DNA of 64,000 nucleotides from an uncultured Anaeroplasmataceae bacterium (lineage in GTDB: Bacteria > Bacillota_I > Bacilli_A > Acholeplasmatales > Anaeroplasmataceae), in the NCBI GenBank assembly GCA_934229785.1, contig CAKQEA010000009.1, positions 1-64,000 on the forward strand, read 5' to 3'. The first letter of the stretch is position 1. Each line of letters begins with the position of its first letter. Position numbers and translations under genes: made by a program. Positions 1 through 8,627 of the stretch are shown piece after piece. Below the pieces are notes generated by a model that ran no database searches, was not told where the DNA came from, and was given only the letters and a program-made list of their open reading frames with translations.

Positions 1-42
1 AGTAAATCTAGTAATTAAAAACTACAGTTTTAGAAAAATAAA

Positions 43-105
43 AGACTGTCAACAATCATATATTTGTCAACAGTCTGTAACAGTCTTTATAGACTGTTTT
101 TTTAT
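43..105 (+). terminator. Rho-independent terminator of a gene left of the window
   Basis: ACAGTCT (80-86) and AGACTGT (91-97) form a 7-bp stem with a 4-nt loop followed by a long T tract. A second copy pair, AGACTGT (43-49) and ACAGTCT (70-76), can form an upstream hairpin with the same arms, so alternative pairings are possible. The upstream gene is outside the window. Confidence 0.75.
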
Positions 106-133
106 TTTTTTGAATACATTATATTGTGATACT

Positions 134-985
134 ATGATATTTTTAATTTTATTATTATTTGTATTAATGCTAACAAATCAAGCTTTAATTAATAAGACAG
201 TAATTGAAGTAACCACTAATTGGTTTTATAATTTACTACCAGCACTATATCCGTCAATGGTTTTAACCTCTTTAATAATTGATAATAAGACAATAAATTT
301 CTTTTTAAATTATATTTATACAAAATTTGAAAGCATAATTTTTTTTAATAATTCAAAAACTCTATTTATTTTTTTAATCTCCTTAATTTGCGGAGCTCCT
401 GCTTCAACAAAGCTAATTATGGATTCGTATAATAATCAAAGCATTTCTATTAATGATAGTAAATTATTAATATACATAACCCCTACATTCTCTCTTTCGT
501 ATGTAATATATATTTTTAACCTTTTTGATATTAATAGCTATATAATAATTTATTTTATTCTAACTATTTTAGTTCAGCTAATTTTTTTAAAAATACTAAC
601 AAAAAGAAATAATGAAGCACCAAAGATAAATAAAAAAACAAGTCAGTCATTTTTTACCATAATAGATAAAAGCACTAATATTATTTTATCAATTCTTGGA
701 ATTATGATAATATTTAATTTAGCACTAAAGCTACTTAAAATACCAAATTCACTATATATATTGTTTGAGCCTCTTTGTGGGCAAAGAGAATTATTAAATT
801 TAAAAATAAATAAAAAGCTAAGAGATATACTTTTGTTTTTTTCTCTAAGCTTTCAAGGATTATCTATCCATATTCAAATAAAATATGTTTCTAACCTAAT
901 AAACATTTTTAAACTAATTTTATTTAGACTTGTTTTTGCTATTATTGTTGTTGTTTTCTTCTACCTTTTCACCGTTTTTATTTAA
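134..985 (+). CDS. YlbJ-like polytopic membrane protein
   Basis: A strongly hydrophobic protein of about 283 residues with roughly seven predicted membrane segments. Features resembling YlbJ (sporulation-associated, nucleoside-gate-like membrane proteins) are an early 'NLLPALYPSMV' segment and a small-residue motif 'CGAPASTKLI' near residue 95, where YlbJ proteins have a Gly/Pro/Ser-rich loop. A TTG at 110 extends the frame by eight codons, but ATG 134 is preferred because GTGAT lies just upstream and the TTG has no ribosome binding site. It follows an upstream terminator, so it is probably transcribed on its own. Its last 66 bp overlap the convergent gene at 920. The family assignment rests on motif memory only; the substrate is unknown. 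Confidence 0.55.
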   Translation: MIFLILLLFVLMLTNQALINKTVIEVTTNWFYNLLPALYPSMVLTSLIIDNKTINFFLNYIYTKFESIIFFNNSKTLFIFLISLICGAPASTKLIMDSYNNQSISINDSKLLIYITPTFSLSYVIYIFNLFDINSYIIIYFILTILVQLIFLKILTKRNNEAPKINKKTSQSFFTIIDKSTNIILSILGIMIIFNLALKLLKIPNSLYILFEPLCGQRELLNLKINKKLRDILLFFSLSFQGLSIHIQIKYVSNLINIFKLILFRLVFAIIVVVFFYLFTVFI

Positions 986-1216
986 CACAATACTTATAGC
1001 CATTGTAATACATAAAGCTAACATCCATAATATAGTTATATAGCCATATTCCTTAGGAATAAAAAAGCCAGATATTCCAGCTATAATAAAAACAATTCCA
1101 TGAATTATAGACACTATAGACATATAAAGCTTATTTTTTCTTAAATTAAAAACAAAAAATAAAATTAAAACAATACCAATAATAATACTAAAAATATTAT
1201 AGAAAATATTCAACAT
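920..1216 (-). CDS. Small hypothetical membrane protein
   Basis: About 98 residues with three hydrophobic segments and a charged, Asn-rich tail. I recognise no family. The frame is open from an ATG at 1231, but GAGGTG lies inside that extension, eight bases before the ATG at 1216, so 1216 is the better start. It converges on and overlaps the YlbJ-like gene by 66 bp at the 3' end. No terminator is seen between them. Confidence 0.6.
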   Translation of the reverse strand: MLNIFYNIFSIIIGIVLILFFVFNLRKNKLYMSIVSIIHGIVFIIAGISGFFIPKEYGYITILWMLALCITMAISIVLNKNGEKVEENNNNNSKNKSK

Positions 1217-1270
1217 TTTTTTGCACCTCATAATAATTATAAACTATTATATATTTTTTTCAAAATATTA

Positions 1271-1299
1271 TTCAAAAAAAATGATTTTAGAGTTATAAT
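1271..1299 (+). promoter_or_regulatory. Sigma-A-type promoter of ilvE
   Basis: TTCAAA (1271-1276) and TATAAT (1294-1299) are separated by 17 bp, 30 bp before the ilvE start. The leader is too short for a T-box or riboswitch. Confidence 0.6.
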
Positions 1300-1328
1300 A
1301 AGCATATCAATTTTTTTGAGGTGATAAA

Positions 1329-2399
1329 ATGCTTGATATAAAGTTCGTGAAAAGAGAGATTTTAAAAGAAAAACCTGATCAAAGCAAATTAGGATTTGGT
1401 CAATATTTTACAGATTATATGTTCATTATGGACCATGATGAAGGAATAGGCTGGCATGATGCTAGAATAATTCCTTATGGCGATATTCCTATGTCACCTG
1501 CCTCTACTGCCTTGCATTATGGTGCAGAAATATTTGAAGGAATGAAAGCCTACCGCACTTGTGATGGGAAAATACAACTATTTCGCCCCTTTGAAAATGC
1601 TAAAAGGCTAAATTCATCTGCTGAAAGATTATGCTTGCCATATTTAGACGAGGACGATTTCGTCCAAGCAGTTAAAGTTTTAGTCAATGTAGATAAGGAT
1701 TGGGTTCCCACAATGCCCGGCACCTCTTTATATGTTAGACCATTTATGATTGGTGATGATCACACCTTAGGTGTCCATGGTGTTCATCATTCAATGTTTA
1801 TTATTATTCTATCTCCAGTAGGCTCTTACTATAAGGAAGGATTAAATCCTGTTCCAATCATGATTGAAACTGAGGATGTTAGAGTTGCTGGCAAGGGTGG
1901 AACAGGTTATGCAAAATGTGGTGGAAACTATGCAGCATCAACTCGTGCTGGAAAAAAGGCTGAGCTTAAAGGCTACTCTCAGGTTTTATGGCTTGACGCA
2001 GTATATAGAAAATATATTGAAGAGGTTGGAGCTATGAACGTTATGTTTAAAATAAATGGTGAGGTTATAACTCCTTCACTTGTTGGTTCTATCCTCCCTG
2101 GTATTACTAGAAAATCTTGTATTGAAATTTTAAAGGAAAAGAATATAAATGTCATTGAAAAGCGAATTACTCTTGATGAGCTAACAGAAGCTATTTTAAA
2201 TAATACATTAGAAGAGGCATGGGGTACTGGTACTGCTGCTGTTATATCACCAATTGGCTTACTAGAGGTAAATGGGGAAAAATATCTTATTAACAATGGA
2301 AAAATCGGACCAATTTCTCAAATGCTTTATGACGAGATTACAGGTATTCAATCAGGCAAAATTACAGACAAACGTAATTGGACTGTTGAAGTCAAATAG
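1329..2399 (+). CDS. ilvE: Branched-chain amino acid aminotransferase
   Basis: A fold-type IV PLP aminotransferase of 356 residues. It transfers amino groups between leucine, isoleucine or valine and 2-oxoglutarate in the cytoplasm. The long-form (eukaryote-like, family II) signature is clear: 'EIFEGMKAY' at 68-75, and 'GGTGYAKCGGNYA' around 190-201, in which Lys196 is the expected Schiff-base lysine. A late 'WGTGTAAVISPIG' segment matches the substrate and phosphate loop. GAGGTG lies six bases before the ATG. It has its own promoter and terminator, so it is monocistronic. No other ilv or leu genes are in the window, so it may serve catabolism or glutamate balance as much as synthesis. Confidence 0.93.
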   Translation: MLDIKFVKREILKEKPDQSKLGFGQYFTDYMFIMDHDEGIGWHDARIIPYGDIPMSPASTALHYGAEIFEGMKAYRTCDGKIQLFRPFENAKRLNSSAERLCLPYLDEDDFVQAVKVLVNVDKDWVPTMPGTSLYVRPFMIGDDHTLGVHGVHHSMFIIILSPVGSYYKEGLNPVPIMIETEDVRVAGKGGTGYAKCGGNYAASTRAGKKAELKGYSQVLWLDAVYRKYIEEVGAMNVMFKINGEVITPSLVGSILPGITRKSCIEILKEKNINVIEKRITLDELTEAILNNTLEEAWGTGTAAVISPIGLLEVNGEKYLINNGKIGPISQMLYDEITGIQSGKITDKRNWTVEVK

Positions 2400-2401
2400 T
2401 T

Positions 2402-2430
2402 ACACCACACAATGTGGTGTTTTCTTTTTT
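2402..2430 (+). terminator. Terminator of ilvE
   Basis: ACACCACA (2402-2409) pairs perfectly with TGTGGTGT (2413-2420) over a 3-nt loop, followed by TTTCTTTTTT. Confidence 0.85.
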
Positions 2431-2449
2431 TAAAATAATATATCAGAAG

Positions 2450-2478
2450 TTGACATTTTATTTTTGATATGATAAAAT
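2450..2478 (+). promoter_or_regulatory. Sigma-A-type promoter of the Pr6Pr gene
   Basis: Consensus TTGACA (2450-2455), a 17-bp spacer and TAAAAT (2473-2478). It lies directly after the ilvE terminator and 32 bp before the next start. Confidence 0.75.
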
Positions 2479-2510
2479 AGCGTTAATTTTAAAAAAAGGA
2501 AGTAAAAAAA

Positions 2511-3155
2511 ATGAATAAAATTATCTCTTTAATCTATAAAACAATCTTTATTACAATTTCAGGAATTGGAATCTATAATATGCTATTTAATCTAAATTTT
2601 GACACCTTAGCATACTTTACAAATCTTTCTAATATCATTGTCTTTATCTTCTTCATAATTATTTGGTATAAAACATTAAAGGATGTTTTAAATAAAAATT
2701 ATGATGGTAAGAATACACATTTAATAAAATATAAAGGAATTGCTACCTTATGCATAACTGTTACTGGATTAGTTTATTCGCTATTATTAGCTGATTATTC
2801 TTCAAAGTCTAACTACACATTTCAAAATTTAACAGTTCATTATATTATACCTATTATGACTATACTTGATTATTTTCTATTCGATGAAAAGGGATTATTG
2901 AAATGGTATCATCCACTTATTTGGGTATTTGTTTCAATATGCTATCTTCCATATATTTTCATTCGTGCTTTAATACTTGGTAGTAACACGACTCATTTAA
3001 AATATCCCTACTTCTTCTTAAATATTGATAAAATAGGAGTACAGGCAGTTATATTGTGGTGCGTTGGACTTATCATATTTTTCGTCTTACTTTCTTATTT
3101 ATTATTTTTATACGACCAAAAAAATAAAATTTTTACAAAAAAGAATCCTCAATAA
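2511..3155 (+). CDS. Pr6Pr family membrane protein
   Basis: A 214-residue protein with about six transmembrane helices. The conserved features of the Pr6Pr/FAR-17a-like family are visible: 'YFTNLSNI' after the first helix, 'HYIIPIMTILDYFLFD' in the middle, and 'YPYFFLNID' near the C terminus. The molecular function is not established; related eukaryotic FAR-17a/AIG1 proteins hydrolyse fatty-acid esters, which I would not transfer here. AAGGAAG precedes the ATG. It has its own consensus promoter and a terminator overlapping the stop codon, so it stands alone. Confidence 0.75.
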   Translation: MNKIISLIYKTIFITISGIGIYNMLFNLNFDTLAYFTNLSNIIVFIFFIIIWYKTLKDVLNKNYDGKNTHLIKYKGIATLCITVTGLVYSLLLADYSSKSNYTFQNLTVHYIIPIMTILDYFLFDEKGLLKWYHPLIWVFVSICYLPYIFIRALILGSNTTHLKYPYFFLNIDKIGVQAVILWCVGLIIFFVLLSYLLFLYDQKNKIFTKKNPQ

Positions 3156-3170
3156 GGATTTTTTTCTTTT
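3144..3170 (+). terminator. Terminator of the Pr6Pr gene
   Basis: AATCCT (3144-3149) and AGGATT (3155-3160) form a 6-bp stem with a 5-nt loop that contains part of the stop codon, followed by TTTTTCTTTT. Confidence 0.7.
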
Positions 3171-3212
3171 ATTTTCTTTAAAAAGATATATAATATGTGC
3201 TGGTGATTTTAT

Positions 3213-5444
3213 ATGAAAACAGAACTATTATCTCCAGCAGGATCAATTTCAGCTTTTAAACAAGCAATCTATAATGGAGCAGATGCAGTCTATTTAGCGA
3301 CTGAAAAATTTGGGGCAAGAGCTTATGCTAAAAACCTAACACTTGATGAATTACATGAGGCTTTAATACTAGCTCACACCTTAAAGAAAAAAATATATGT
3401 AACAGTTAATACAATTATTAAAGAAAATGAGCTTGATGATTGTAAAAGCTATTTAAAAAAACTATATATGCTTGGAGTAGATGGAATTATCGCAGCTGAT
3501 TTTGCGGTTATAAATTACGTTAAAATGTATCTACCTAACATGGAGGTACATGCCTCAACTCAATGTGGTATTAAAGATATCAACGATATTAGATTCTTTG
3601 AAAATTTAAAAATTGATAGATGCGTTTTAGCAAGAGAAAACAGCTTTGATGAAATCAAATATATAAAAGAAAATTCAAAAATGCCACTTGAAGTATTTGC
3701 TTATGGTGCACTTTGTGTTTCCTATAGTGGTGGTTGTCTTTTCTCTTCTTTGCTATCGCTTAGAAGCGGCAATCGTGGTAGATGTAGCCAAAATTGTAGA
3801 CGAGAATATGAAATATATAAAAACAATGAGCTACTTGCACCTAAGGGATTTCATTTATCAATGAGAGATTTAAATACCTTTGACAATATTAAAAAGCTTA
3901 CTTCTATAGGTATTGATTCATTAAAAATTGAAGGAAGAATGAAAAATGATAGCTATGTCAAAATAGTTACCTCCGAATTTAGAAAAAAGCTTGATAATTT
4001 AAACTATAATAATAGTAAGCTTGATACTGTATTTCATAGAAATTATACAAAGGGATTTATCTTTAATGAAGATAAAGGATTAATAGTTGATCCTGATAAA
4101 AAATCAAATGAGGGTTCATATATTGGCACAATTGCTAATAAGGTTGGTAAGCTTACTAAAATTAATCTTATTAAGAATTTGCATATTAATGATAGAATCC
4201 GTATTGTATCTAATAATGAAGATTACTATTTTACAATTGATAAGCTTTATAATAATTCATTAAAATCAATAAATGAAGCAACAAGCTACTGTTTAGTTGA
4301 CATCTACAAGGATCAACAGCCTGGAGCAAAAGTTTATAAAATGATTGATGATTCTATTGATACAACAATCGATAATACCTATAAGCTACCACTAACAATT
4401 AGAGTTTATGGTTCAATTAATAAGCCTCTTTCATTAAGATGTAAGGTACATAATAAAGAATTTATGGCAACAAGTAGCTTTATATTACAGCAAGCTAACC
4501 AAAAGCCTTTAAATGATGAAATGCTATTTAAACAGCTTTCAAAGCTTAACGAAACATCATTTTATTTAAATAATGTTGAAAACAATATAAAAGATAAAGT
4601 ATTTATAACAGTTTCTGCATTAAATGAGGTACGTCGAGAGCTTATAGATAAAATTGAAAATTATTTTTTAAATGAAAGAACGCTTCCTATAATTGATGAG
4701 CAGTTTGATACTCTAAACAAACCATATAATACTAACATAGAGCTTGTTTGTAAATGTCAAACTATAGAACAATATAATGAATTAAAAAAATTAAATATTA
4801 AAACAATCTATTTTGATAATTATGTTCCCTATGTAAATGCTAAATATAGTGATATAGCTCAAGATTATATTCTTGCAGGAAACTATGGGGCAATGAGCTA
4901 TTATAAAAATAAAATAATAACTACAGATTATAGTTTTAACACAATTAATAGTGATTCTATCTACTACCTATTAAAAAATGGTGCTAGTTATGTTTGCCTT
5001 TCATTAGAAATGGATATGCCTTTAATTAAAGAAACAATTACCTCATTTAACAAAAAGTTTGGATTTAACGCTCCTGTTGAAATGGTTGTCTATGGTAAAC
5101 AAACATTAATGACTATGAAATATTGTCCAATAAAAAAATATGGTCAATGTGGAAAATGTCAAGATAATACCTATACAATGAAAGATGATTATTCAACATT
5201 TGCAACTATAAGAAAAGAATGCATAACCTATATATTAAATAATAAGCCTTTAGATTTAATTGATAATTTATCGGCTATAACTTTATATGTTAAAAGAATT
5301 AGATTAGATTTCACAAATGAAACACCAGAGGAAACAAATCAAATTGTAAACAAATTTAAACAAAAATTAGAGAATATGCATACAAATAAATTTTTTGATT
5401 CACAAACTGAAACTACAGGATATTTTAAAAGACCAATTCAATAA
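3213..5444 (+). CDS. U32 family peptidase-like protein (RlhA/TrhP type)
   Basis: A 743-residue U32 protein. The N-terminal 'LLSPAGSISAFKQAI' and 'GADAVYLA' begin the barrel-like domain. The hallmark cysteine cluster follows at about 170-200 ('GALCVSYSGGC', 'GRCSQNCR'), and a C-terminal region carries 'CPIKKYGQCGKC'. The long form with a central insert resembles the DUF3656-containing U32 proteins. Characterised U32 members (E. coli RlhA, B. subtilis TrhP) are prephenate-dependent RNA hydroxylation factors rather than proteases. A role in 23S rRNA or tRNA wobble hydroxylation is therefore the best inference, with the cysteines probably holding an Fe-S cluster. GGTGAT precedes the ATG. A strong bidirectional terminator follows. 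Confidence 0.85.
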   Translation: MKTELLSPAGSISAFKQAIYNGADAVYLATEKFGARAYAKNLTLDELHEALILAHTLKKKIYVTVNTIIKENELDDCKSYLKKLYMLGVDGIIAADFAVINYVKMYLPNMEVHASTQCGIKDINDIRFFENLKIDRCVLARENSFDEIKYIKENSKMPLEVFAYGALCVSYSGGCLFSSLLSLRSGNRGRCSQNCRREYEIYKNNELLAPKGFHLSMRDLNTFDNIKKLTSIGIDSLKIEGRMKNDSYVKIVTSEFRKKLDNLNYNNSKLDTVFHRNYTKGFIFNEDKGLIVDPDKKSNEGSYIGTIANKVGKLTKINLIKNLHINDRIRIVSNNEDYYFTIDKLYNNSLKSINEATSYCLVDIYKDQQPGAKVYKMIDDSIDTTIDNTYKLPLTIRVYGSINKPLSLRCKVHNKEFMATSSFILQQANQKPLNDEMLFKQLSKLNETSFYLNNVENNIKDKVFITVSALNEVRRELIDKIENYFLNERTLPIIDEQFDTLNKPYNTNIELVCKCQTIEQYNELKKLNIKTIYFDNYVPYVNAKYSDIAQDYILAGNYGAMSYYKNKIITTDYSFNTINSDSIYYLLKNGASYVCLSLEMDMPLIKETITSFNKKFGFNAPVEMVVYGKQTLMTMKYCPIKKYGQCGKCQDNTYTMKDDYSTFATIRKECITYILNNKPLDLIDNLSAITLYVKRIRLDFTNETPEETNQIVNKFKQKLENMHTNKFFDSQTETTGYFKRPIQ

Positions 5445-5448
5445 AAGA

Positions 5449-5496
5449 AAAAGGATTATTAATAAACAACACATTAATAATCCTTTTGTTTTTTTA
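5449..5496. terminator. Bidirectional terminator
   Basis: A perfect 15-bp stem (5449-5463 with 5473-5487) around a 9-nt loop, with A and T tracts on the two sides. It serves the U32 gene and the convergent gene at 5494. Confidence 0.9.
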
Positions 5497-5820
5497 AAAA
5501 ATTAGCTTCTCACAATTAGAAATTAGCATTCTAAAATCAAAATCATCAATTCTAATCGCATAATACTTATGAAAGCCTTTCTTATAAATTGTACCACTAC
5601 TTATAATTGGATATAGCTGATATTTATAAAACTCTATTAGCTTATCAGGTCCATTTGATTCATAAGCATAAAGACCTTCAACTAAAACATTTGTCTTTTC
5701 CCAAGCTTTAACATCCATTGTTTTTAATTGTGTCATAGTCTTAGGCTCATTAATTGTAACCATTGCCTTTAAATCAGCAAGTAATGAAGTTAACATATGA
5801 TTATAATAGTCGTCTCTCAC
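5494..5820 (-). CDS. Hypothetical protein
   Basis: A 108-residue soluble protein that I do not recognise. The N-terminal half is predicted helical and the C-terminal half contains aromatic strands ('GFHKYYAIRIDDFDF'). The start is GTG, supported by AAGGGA about ten bases upstream; the other in-frame candidate is the ATG at residue 9. It is monocistronic, with the shared terminator directly after its stop. Codon use matches its neighbours. Confidence 0.6.
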   Translation of the reverse strand: MRDDYYNHMLTSLLADLKAMVTINEPKTMTQLKTMDVKAWEKTNVLVEGLYAYESNGPDKLIEFYKYQLYPIISSGTIYKKGFHKYYAIRIDDFDFRMLISNCEKLIF

Positions 5821-5967
5821 TTAAAATCCATCCCTTCTAGAAATCACAAAACATTACAAATTATAATCAAATGTGTCAAAAATTTCAAGCCATATTTTTA
5901 TGAAAGCATTTTACAATTAATTTTTTTTCAAATGAAATCTAAATTTTATAATCTATACTTATATTAT

Positions 5968-6519
5968 TTATTTTTCACCTTGGCAAGCATTCTTTAATTT
6001 AAGCATTTCTACATTACCATGAAAATGCTCATATATTTTAAGTCCAAATTCCATAGAATAATACATTGATTTTGCGGTTATAAAATTACCATCACAGACA
6101 ACGCCACACTCTCTTAAATAGTTACCCCCAACTATTTGGTCTTCAAATCCTGGATGAACTGTATAATTTCTATTTTTAAAATAGCCAAGTCTTCCAACTA
6201 AATGAGGGGCAGCACATATTGCAGCTACAAGCTTATTGTTATTTACAAACAACCTAATCAAATCAGAAACAATGGTTAAATTAGGCATAATTTTAAAAGA
6301 ACCGGGTCCTCCTGGAATAATTAAAGCATCAAAATCATTTGGATTAATATCTTCAATTAATTTTGTAGTTTTAATTAGATTACCACATTTGCTCACAACC
6401 TCTAATCTTTTCATTAAAGATGCACAAATAACATCTTCTCCTCCTCTTTTTAAAACATCAAGGGGAGTAATAGCCTCAACATCCTCAAAGCCATCAGCAA
6501 ATAACATTAAATATTTCAT
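5968..6519 (-). CDS. DJ-1/PfpI family protein
   Basis: A 183-residue DJ-1/ThiJ/PfpI flavodoxin-like protein. 'FADGFEDVEAITPLDVLKRGG' at the N terminus supplies the conserved Glu (residue 15). 'IIPGGPGS' lies at 67-74, and the nucleophile elbow 'AAICAAPHLVG' places the reactive cysteine at 102. Members include deglycase-like and chaperone-like stress proteins and bacterial YajL; the exact substrate cannot be read from sequence. GGAG lies about nine bases before the ATG. It is a single gene with AT-rich spacers on both sides. Confidence 0.88.
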   Translation of the reverse strand: MKYLMLFADGFEDVEAITPLDVLKRGGEDVICASLMKRLEVVSKCGNLIKTTKLIEDINPNDFDALIIPGGPGSFKIMPNLTIVSDLIRLFVNNNKLVAAICAAPHLVGRLGYFKNRNYTVHPGFEDQIVGGNYLRECGVVCDGNFITAKSMYYSMEFGLKIYEHFHGNVEMLKLKNACQGEK

Positions 6520-6642
6520 TTTGAATATCTCCTTCTATTTTATATCTAATCTTTATCTTGATTATATATCTTTTTAAAAGAAAAAGCTAAAAAATTACAA
6601 TTAAATTTTATCAATCATAATTTTTTAGCAATTTAAAATACA

Positions 6643-8001
6643 CTAATTCAATGCCAAATCTTTATTTTCAAACTTAATTTTTCTAAATTCAACAACAAAG
6701 TAAATAATTTCAGCAATGCCAGTTAAAGCCCAAGAGAATACATATAATAAATATAATGACTGAATAGTATGGAAATAAGCAAATATTGTATATACCCAAG
6801 CAACTCTAAATACACATGAACCTAAAATTAAAAATATCGTTGGTAGGAAGGTATGCCCAATACCACGGTTTGCTGCTATTGTACAATCCATAAAGGCGGA
6901 AACACAATAGGTAAAGCCCATAATAAGCATTCTTCTCATGGCAGCCTCAATTACTTCATCACTTGATGTAAATAAATGAAGAATTGGTCTTCCAAATAAA
7001 ATTAAACATAATCCAAATAAAAGCCCAATTGAAAAAGAATAAATCAAGGCAACATAATAAGATTTTAGCATTCTTTTTTTATTTCCAGCACCATAGTTTT
7101 GACTAATATAGCTTGCACAGCCAGCATAAAAGGCTGCCATAACATCATAAACTAACGAATCAAAGGTTGCACAAGCAGAATTACCCTCAATATCAATTTC
7201 TGTTAATTCATTAACTCCAGATTGAATAAACATATTTGCTATAGCAAAAATTGCCATTTGGAAGCCTGAAGGAATACCTAAACTCAAAATAGGTAAAACT
7301 CTTCCCTTGTAAAGTCTAATATCTTTAAGCTTTAAACCATAGTCTTTCTTTTCTAAGAACAAAAATAAAACAATTAGAATTGCTGAAACATATTGACTAA
7401 TAGCTGAAGACATACCAACACCTACAACATCAAGCTTAAATACAATAACAAACAATAAATTCATACAAATATTTAAAGCTCCAGCTATTGATAAGAAAAT
7501 TAATGGCTTTTTAGTATTACCAGCTGCAGAATAAACACCATTACCAAAGTTATATATTGCTAAAGCAGGAAGTCCAATAAAATAACATTTTAAGTATTGA
7601 ACTGCTTTATCTAAAAATATATCTTGAGTTTTCATTAAAGTAAGTAAAGGCTTACAAATAAAAAAAGCTATAACAAATAAAACTATGCCTAAAATCAAAC
7701 TAATCACAAAAGAGGTATGAACTGTATCATGTACAAGCTTAGAATCCTTAGATCCGATGTATCTAGCAACAATTGCGTTAATACCATTTCCCATTCCGAT
7801 AGCAAATCCTGTAAACAAGGTGATAAGCATTGAGGTACATCCTACTGCGCCTAATGAAATATCACCTGAAAATGAACCTACAACCATTATATCTGCCATA
7901 TTAAATACTTGTTGTAAAACATTTGAAATTATTAGCGGAATACTAAAAATTAAAATTCCTTTCCAAATTGATCCATTTGTCATATCATGCTTCATTTCCA
8001 T
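6643..8001 (-). CDS. MATE family efflux transporter
   Basis: A 452-residue protein with twelve predicted membrane helices in two homologous halves, typical of MATE exporters (NorM/DinF/MepA type). The first half opens with 'GSIWKGILIFSIPLIISNVLQQ' (residues about 10-31) and 'FNMADIMVVG'. It would export drugs or metabolites in exchange for Na+ or H+. GGGAG lies ten bases before the ATG at 8001. A 22-bp perfect palindrome overlaps the -35 region of its promoter, suggesting control by a MarR- or TetR-like repressor. No regulator gene is adjacent. Confidence 0.9.
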   Translation of the reverse strand: MEMKHDMTNGSIWKGILIFSIPLIISNVLQQVFNMADIMVVGSFSGDISLGAVGCTSMLITLFTGFAIGMGNGINAIVARYIGSKDSKLVHDTVHTSFVISLILGIVLFVIAFFICKPLLTLMKTQDIFLDKAVQYLKCYFIGLPALAIYNFGNGVYSAAGNTKKPLIFLSIAGALNICMNLLFVIVFKLDVVGVGMSSAISQYVSAILIVLFLFLEKKDYGLKLKDIRLYKGRVLPILSLGIPSGFQMAIFAIANMFIQSGVNELTEIDIEGNSACATFDSLVYDVMAAFYAGCASYISQNYGAGNKKRMLKSYYVALIYSFSIGLLFGLCLILFGRPILHLFTSSDEVIEAAMRRMLIMGFTYCVSAFMDCTIAANRGIGHTFLPTIFLILGSCVFRVAWVYTIFAYFHTIQSLYLLYVFSWALTGIAEIIYFVVEFRKIKFENKDLALN

Positions 8002-8029
8002 TAAAAATCAACTCCCAGTAACCCTATAC

Positions 8030-8062
8030 ATTATACTACAATTACTTTAATATTAAAGTAAT
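8030..8062 (-). promoter_or_regulatory. MATE promoter with palindromic operator candidate
   Basis: On the minus strand TATAAT lies at 8035-8030. The -35 region falls inside a perfect 22-bp palindrome at 8041-8062 with arms ATTACTTTAAT and ATTAAAGTAAT. This arrangement would let a dimeric repressor block the polymerase. Confidence 0.5.
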
Positions 8063-8096
8063 TTTTAAAAAAACAATCCCAACCTAAGTTGGGATT
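8061..8096 (-). terminator. Terminator of the 8101-8448 gene
   Basis: AATCCCAAC (8075-8083) pairs with GTTGGGATT (8088-8096) over a 4-nt loop. On the minus strand the stem is followed by GTTTTTTT. Confidence 0.88.
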
Positions 8097-8100
8097 ACTT

Positions 8101-8448
8101 TTATCTGTGTAGTTTAAATTGTAAATAGCTCTCTAGTAAAGTTGGATTAGGATTCTTAGGATCTTCACATAAATAAGGTGTTTCACTTAATGGATATGTC
8201 TTAGAACCTACATTGCCATCCTTCATAATAAAGGTTTCAATAACAACAGGCATTAATTCAACATTATAATAGAATTCTCCACGTTCATTTACTACCTTAC
8301 GGCAAATTCTATCTCCATCTGTGTAATATGCTTCATTGTAAGAATATCTCTTTTTTCCATCCTTATTAGTATATCCATAACCTTGAGTGATAGCTAATGA
8401 ATTGTCACCAACAACAACTTTTACTAGTTCATTTTTAATCTCTTCCAT
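8101..8448 (-). CDS. Hypothetical protein
   Basis: A 115-residue soluble protein rich in predicted beta strands, with no signal peptide or membrane segment. I do not recognise the family. A strong GAAGGAGT ribosome binding site sits seven bases before the ATG, and a good terminator follows the stop, so it is very likely a real, separately transcribed gene. A minus-strand TATAAT lies at 8491-8486. Two palindromes (8538-8552 and 8592-8609) lie further upstream. Confidence 0.65.
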   Translation of the reverse strand: MEEIKNELVKVVVGDNSLAITQGYGYTNKDGKKRYSYNEAYYTDGDRICRKVVNERGEFYYNVELMPVVIETFIMKDGNVGSKTYPLSETPYLCEDPKNPNPTLLESYLQFKLHR

Positions 8449-8537
8449 ATTTATACTCCTTCAAATGATAATTCATTACTTACATATTATACTATACTTT
8501 TTTAAAAAAGAAAACTTTTTAAATTTTTTTGTGCAAA

Positions 8538-8552
8538 AAAATGTCACATTTT
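8538..8552. repeat. 15-bp palindrome
   Basis: AAAATGT-C-ACATTTT, perfect arms around one central base, about 90 bp upstream of the gene that starts at 8448. It may be a regulator site; there is no T tract making it a convincing terminator. Confidence 0.4.
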
Positions 8553-8591
8553 GTCGAAATAATAGTTTATAAAAGAAATTCTTTTAATATT

Positions 8592-8609
8592 TGTAAAATA
8601 TATTTTACA
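8592..8609. repeat. 18-bp palindrome downstream of fakA
   Basis: TGTAAAATA and TATTTTACA meet at a central AT. The GTAAAAT-N2-ATTTTAC core recurs at 11230-11245, upstream of the degV-fakA operon. Confidence 0.45.
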
Positions 8610-8627
8610 TAATAAAAATTATTTTTC

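Noticed and set aside
1979..2296. 105-codon minus-strand frame inside ilvE
   Set aside because: It is the antisense shadow of a clearly conserved gene and has no ribosome binding site.
5797..5997. 66-codon plus-strand frame across the 5494 and 5968 genes
   Set aside because: Low-complexity, lacks a ribosome binding site and overlaps two better supported genes.
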